A DNA stretch of 42,178 bases from Thermocrinis sp. (GTDB lineage Bacteria > Aquificota > Aquificia > Aquificales > Aquificaceae), in assembly GCA_009903855.1 (NCBI GenBank), contig WYEK01000085.1:1-42178 (forward strand). Direction: 5' to 3'. Position numbers and translations under genes: made by a program. This document shows positions 39,535-42,178 of this stretch, piece after piece. The first letter of the stretch is position 1. Every line of letters starts with the position of its first letter. The notes beneath the pieces are model-generated. The model was not told where the DNA came from, searched no databases, and saw only the letters and a list, made by a program, of their open reading frames with translations.

Positions 39535-41103
39535 ATGTTTGTTAGCCTACAGTTTAAGCTTGAACTAAGAAAGGAAGACAAAGAAAAACTCATAAAGCTT
39601 ATGCGTAAGCAATCCTCCGCCATTCGTGTAGCATACAATATGCTAAAGGAGTTGGAAAAAGAAAAAACAAAAAACCCACATGCCCAAATATACCAAAGAC
39701 TAAGACAGTTATTCCCTGACCTGCCAACAAAATACATTGACTCAGCTATTTACAAAGCTAAACAATATCCCACAAACAAAACAGTTGTGTTTGGAGGCAA
39801 AAGACTTTTTGAAAAGCTTTGCAAAAATCATCTTTCAGGAAAGGCGAGAGAAAAACTTAAAAAGCAGTGGAGAGAACTAAGACAAGGAACTCTTATAAGC
39901 ATCGGGTCAAAGGCAGACAAAGGAAACAGACTAATGAGATTTGAAGACCTAAACGGACAGCTACACCTTAGGATTACCACAGGAAACAGAGAATTTATCT
40001 ACGCCAAAGTGTTAAGAGAACCAAGCAACAGCAAAGACAAGTGGCTCACCTTTATGACTATGCTTTTAGAAAGCTGGAAAACTCAAAGCTATTTCCCTTA
40101 TACAGTGGAATTAAAGCTAAGGAATGGAGAGGTTTATGGAAGCGTATCCTTTGAAATCCCAACGCCTGAAGTTAGATACACAAAAGAAAACGGAGTAATA
40201 GCCATAGATACAAACGCATCACCCATCCACTTAGCCATGGCGGAAGTCTCAAAAACTGGAGAACTACTAAGCTATCAGACTATTAGCCTACACCACCTTT
40301 TAGGACTTTCTCAAAACAGCAAAGACTACCAAGAGTGGATATTAGCACATCAGATAGTGAATTTGGCTGTTGAGAAAGGTAAAGCGATAGCCATAGAGAA
40401 CCTAAAGAAACTCAAAAAAGGAATGCGTGGGGATGGGAAAGCTAAGCTAAGAAAAAGACTTCACAACTGGAATGCCAAAAAGTTTTTGCAAAAGCTAAAG
40501 AGGGTTGCAATGTTAAAGGGAGTGGAATTAGTAGAAGTCAATCCTGCTTACACATCAATTATAGGCATGCTAAAGTATGCACCACAGTTGAACATAGACA
40601 AGGACATAGCGGGTGCTTATGCGATAGGAAGGAGTGCTTTAGGATTTAAAGAGGACATGCCTGAGAATTACGAGAAGCTTCTGAAGGACAAAGCATATCT
40701 AGAGTTTGCACTGAAAAGGTATGAAGAGAGAGAAAAAGAACTTAGAGAACTTATAGAGAAGGAAACTAACGAGTATAAGAGAAATGCCTTAGAAAGCAAA
40801 CTAAGGAGTGTAGAGGATGCGAGGAAACTTTTAGCTAATCTCATACAAAGCCTTCAGAGTGAGCCAAGCGGATGTGAGGGAGCCGATGGAAGGAATCCCG
40901 AGCGGGGAAGGGTAGCAAAAACTACCCTTCAAAGTGCTTGGCAAGTTCTGAAGGTAGCCCTCCTCTTCCCTATCCTTGGAAGGGTCTTACCAAGAGACCT
41001 TTCTCCTCTGAAGCCCGTGTTGGTGGAAGGGGTGTGGAATAGGGTGAGGAGTAGGTTAGTTCCCTTAGAGGCTGGGGGGACGGTCCTGATGAAGGATTTT
41101 TAA
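39535..41103 (+). CDS. tnpB: TnpB-family RNA-guided nuclease-like protein, no zinc ribbon
   Basis: TnpB proteins are ancestors of Cas12: RNA-guided DNA nucleases encoded by IS200/IS605 elements. From the ATG this protein has 522 residues (a TTG one codon earlier is in frame). The three RuvC acidic sites are visible: Asp225 (VIAIDTN), Glu288 (IAIEN) and Asp357 (KDIAGAYAIGR). The zinc ribbon that usually lies between the YTS motif and the last Asp is absent: AYTSIIGMLKYAPQLNIDKD goes straight through with no Cys. After the RuvC core there is an unusual C-terminal part of about 165 residues: a coiled helical stretch (EREKELRELIEKETNEYKRN) and then a Pro/Leu/Gly-rich tail that reads through the element's right end. 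This variant fits the TnpB-related accessory group of thermophiles. Nuclease activity is likely from the residues but untested. Confidence 0.85.
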   Translation: MFVSLQFKLELRKEDKEKLIKLMRKQSSAIRVAYNMLKELEKEKTKNPHAQIYQRLRQLFPDLPTKYIDSAIYKAKQYPTNKTVVFGGKRLFEKLCKNHLSGKAREKLKKQWRELRQGTLISIGSKADKGNRLMRFEDLNGQLHLRITTGNREFIYAKVLREPSNSKDKWLTFMTMLLESWKTQSYFPYTVELKLRNGEVYGSVSFEIPTPEVRYTKENGVIAIDTNASPIHLAMAEVSKTGELLSYQTISLHHLLGLSQNSKDYQEWILAHQIVNLAVEKGKAIAIENLKKLKKGMRGDGKAKLRKRLHNWNAKKFLQKLKRVAMLKGVELVEVNPAYTSIIGMLKYAPQLNIDKDIAGAYAIGRSALGFKEDMPENYEKLLKDKAYLEFALKRYEEREKELRELIEKETNEYKRNALESKLRSVEDARKLLANLIQSLQSEPSGCEGADGRNPERGRVAKTTLQSAWQVLKVALLFPILGRVLPRDLSPLKPVLVEGVWNRVRSRLVPLEAGGTVLMKDF

Positions 41104-41113
41104 AATAGCCTCA
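40860..41113 (+). ncRNA. Candidate omega (guide) RNA scaffold overlapping the tnpB 3' end
   Basis: In known TnpB elements the guide RNA scaffold lies at the 3' end of the gene and ends at the right border, with the guide taken from flanking DNA. Here this region is GC-rich and structured inside the reading frame. There is a perfect 9 bp hairpin GAAGGGTAG/CTACCCTTC (40907-40930, six-base loop), further G/C-rich repeats of AAGGG/CCCTT type, and the terminal TCC/GGA hairpin. The encoded peptide tail looks low in folded character. If active, the guide would be the bases after 41113. This is inference from position and structure. Confidence 0.45.
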
Positions 41114-41143
41114 GTTAGCTATGTAGGGATTAAAATTAACTCT

Positions 41144-42001
41144 GTGCTGGAGTTAAGAGAAAGGGACAAACTTGAAAGCCTGTTTTTGGAAGTTTTGGAG
41201 GATCAAAGCAAAAGGGAACTACTGCTTTATTTACTTTGCTATATTCAGCTTGTAAAAAAAGAGGGGAATTTTTCAATTGGCTTGGATCAGTTCTTGGGCT
41301 GTGCTTACAGGAGCTTCAGGGCAAGTAGAAGCCAGTGGAAGGATGTTTTGGTGGAGCTAAACCTACTTAAGATCACCGACATATACGGGAATGTGTACGT
41401 AGGGAAGGATATTTACAAGCTACAGGAGGACAACCTGCTCTTTGTGAGCCTGTATGAGCAATATTTAGAGGATTTCTACGGCTTTTCAAACAGGGTAGTT
41501 AAGTATTGGAGTATAGCCCACAAGCTTAGCTACAGTAAGCTATGGAACTCTCAAGACGCCATCCATCTGGGTGTTTATATCTTCAACGAGGAGCTTTATG
41601 AGGAGTACATGCACTACTCGGAGTTGCAGAAAGAAAGGTTCAGAAAGGATGCAATCTTTTTTGAGGTTCTTGAAAAGGCGGTTAAAGGAACAACCATCCA
41701 AGATTGTGCCAAATGTTGGTGGGAAGCCTTAGAGCTAACAAAGAAGCTTCCCGATGTGTATTATGGCGTTGATGTGGAAAAGCTCAGGAAGAGCTTGGAG
41801 AACAACTGGAGAAGGTGTCAAAAGGGAAAAAAGGTGGAAAAGGTCAAAGTGGAGTTTGTAAAACAAACAAAGGGAAAAGGTCTTTGGAGGTATTTAAAGG
41901 ACACTATAACAAGGCTTTACAGACGCTTAGTGCGCAAGGGACCTTGGAACATAACCCTAAAAGAAGAGTGTTTAAGGGAACGCCCGAGATTGAATGTTTA
42001 A
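41144..42001 (+). CDS. Uncharacterised protein upstream of an HD phosphohydrolase
   Basis: I do not recognise this 285-residue protein. It looks soluble, helix-rich and aromatic-rich (FVSLYEQYLEDFYGF), with a basic C-terminus (KVEFVKQTKGKGLWRYLKDT). Stretches such as LGCAYRSFRASRSQWKDVLV could be a winged-helix-like unit. The start is unsure: GTG at 41144 is the first usual start in a frame that is open from 41093, across the right border of the tnpB element, and no good ribosome binding site is seen. A TAAAAT box (41131-41136) lies 7 bases before the GTG. The end overlaps the HD gene by 8 bases, so they are linked. Confidence 0.65.
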   Translation: MLELRERDKLESLFLEVLEDQSKRELLLYLLCYIQLVKKEGNFSIGLDQFLGCAYRSFRASRSQWKDVLVELNLLKITDIYGNVYVGKDIYKLQEDNLLFVSLYEQYLEDFYGFSNRVVKYWSIAHKLSYSKLWNSQDAIHLGVYIFNEELYEEYMHYSELQKERFRKDAIFFEVLEKAVKGTTIQDCAKCWWEALELTKKLPDVYYGVDVEKLRKSLENNWRRCQKGKKVEKVKVEFVKQTKGKGLWRYLKDTITRLYRRLVRKGPWNITLKEECLRERPRLNV

Positions 42002-42178
42002 GGACATCTCTGACCCGATCTATCAGTTCATAAGGCTCTATCCCAAAGAGCTAAAGATAATTGATAGCTTTGTCTTTCAGAGGCTAAGGTATGTAAAGCA
42101 GTTGGGAGTTGCGCACATGGTTTTTCCCTCCGCCCAGCATACTCGCTTTGAACACTCCCTTGGGGTTATGAACTTGGC
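41994..42178 (+). CDS. HD-domain phosphohydrolase, N-terminal part (cut by window edge)
   Basis: From the ATG at 41994 the frame runs open to the edge (61 residues). It reads ISDPIYQFIRLYPKELKIID, then FQRLRYVKQLGVAHMVFPSA, then QHTRFEHSLGVMNL. The FQRLRxxxQLG and HTRFEHSLGV patterns are hallmarks of dGTPase-like HD hydrolases (YwfO type), in which the first His of the metal site is in this last block. It likely acts on dNTPs or related nucleotides. The start overlaps the preceding gene by 8 bases. Confidence 0.88.
   Translation, partial: MFKDISDPIYQFIRLYPKELKIIDSFVFQRLRYVKQLGVAHMVFPSAQHTRFEHSLGVMNL

Larger units (their letters stand above)
39478..41113 (+). mobile_element. IS200/IS605-type tnpB-only element
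   Basis: The element is bounded by a left motif TTCTAAAAATACAAACCCA (39478-39496) and a right end with a TCC/GGA hairpin, T-run and TAGCCTCA (41084-41113). Both ends recur in the short copies at 19163-19219 and 23123-23163, which is why I place the borders here. It carries tnpB and no tnpA (Y1 transposase), so movement would need help from another element. There are no terminal inverted repeats, as expected for this family. Exact cleavage sites are not proven. Confidence 0.65.

Noticed and set aside
39532..39536. TTGAT at the tnpB start as the target motif of an ISDra2-like element
   Set aside because: It overlaps the start codon, leaving no room for a left end, while the motif shared with the miniature copies lies about 50 bases further upstream.
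1..42178. CRISPR array, rRNA genes, prophage or replication origin
   Set aside because: No regular spaced repeats, rRNA sequence, phage structural genes or DnaA-box cluster were seen on reading through.

Overview
This 42 kb window looks like chromosomal DNA of a thermophilic bacterium of the Aquificota, most likely Aquificaceae (Hydrogenobacter/Thermocrinis/Aquifex type). I base that on the Lys/Glu-rich proteins, very short intergenic gaps, a spc ribosomal cluster that starts at rplN without the S10 genes in front of it, zinc-type S14, and genes with little or no leader. No database search was possible, so the genus is an inference. No gene-free stretch longer than about 300 bases exists here.

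Region 1-3.0 kb: the 5' part of a probable lysyl-tRNA synthetase gene and a ParB/sulfiredoxin-fold gene (minus), then rlmN and lepB (plus). Region 3.0-16.3 kb: one continuous minus-strand transcription unit driven by an extended -10 promoter at 16292-16320. It carries rplN-rplX-rplE-rpsN-rpsH-rplF-rplR-rpsE-rpmD-rplO-secY-adk-map-infA-rpmJ-rpsM-rpsK-rpsD-rpoA-rplQ. It runs on through yggT and tlyA into three uncharacterised, overlapping genes: a mini phosphohexomutase-like protein, a small helical protein, and a 571-residue protein that looks like a pseudo-receiver, a PATAN/DUF4388 domain and a degenerate flavodiiron-type beta-lactamase fold. Region 16.3-19.1 kb: hslO and dnaK (chaperones), with a clear sigma70-type dnaK promoter.

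Region 19.2-23.7 kb is accessory: a small membrane protein, two tandem DUF29 genes with a near-identical 5' end, a candidate NYN-nuclease-like gene with an unknown partner gene, and two gamma-glutamylcyclotransferase-fold genes. Two very short sequences here (19163-19219 and 23123-23163) share both end motifs with the tnpB element at 39.5 kb, and a third site (20837-20860) shares its right end. These look like miniature or remnant IS200/IS605-type elements. Region 23.7-28.9 kb: a diheme cytochrome c, a Lit-like (DUF1461) membrane protein, a large membrane GGDEF-EAL protein with a degenerate cyclase motif, and a short-chain dehydrogenase.

Region 28.9-35.9 kb (plus): guaB, rpsO, pnp, tRNA-Thr(CGU), dut, a CPA2-type antiporter and gltX, tightly packed. 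The pnp stop codon is formed by nucleotides 8-10 of the tRNA gene, so the two genes overlap by 10 bases. Region 35.9-42.2 kb: an OmpA-family protein (minus), secD without an adjacent secF, a TrkA-N potassium channel, a complete tnpB element whose TnpB lacks the zinc ribbon and has a long C-terminal extension over a candidate guide-RNA region, a hypothetical protein, and the start of an HD-domain phosphohydrolase.

Most of the window is growth machinery: ribosome, RNA polymerase alpha subunit, protein export, initiation factor and N-terminal Met removal, nucleotide supply, RNA decay and chaperones. The points most worth checking are the pnp/tRNA overlap, the TnpB element with its miniature relatives, the three odd genes at the tail of the ribosomal operon, and the 21-23 kb island.
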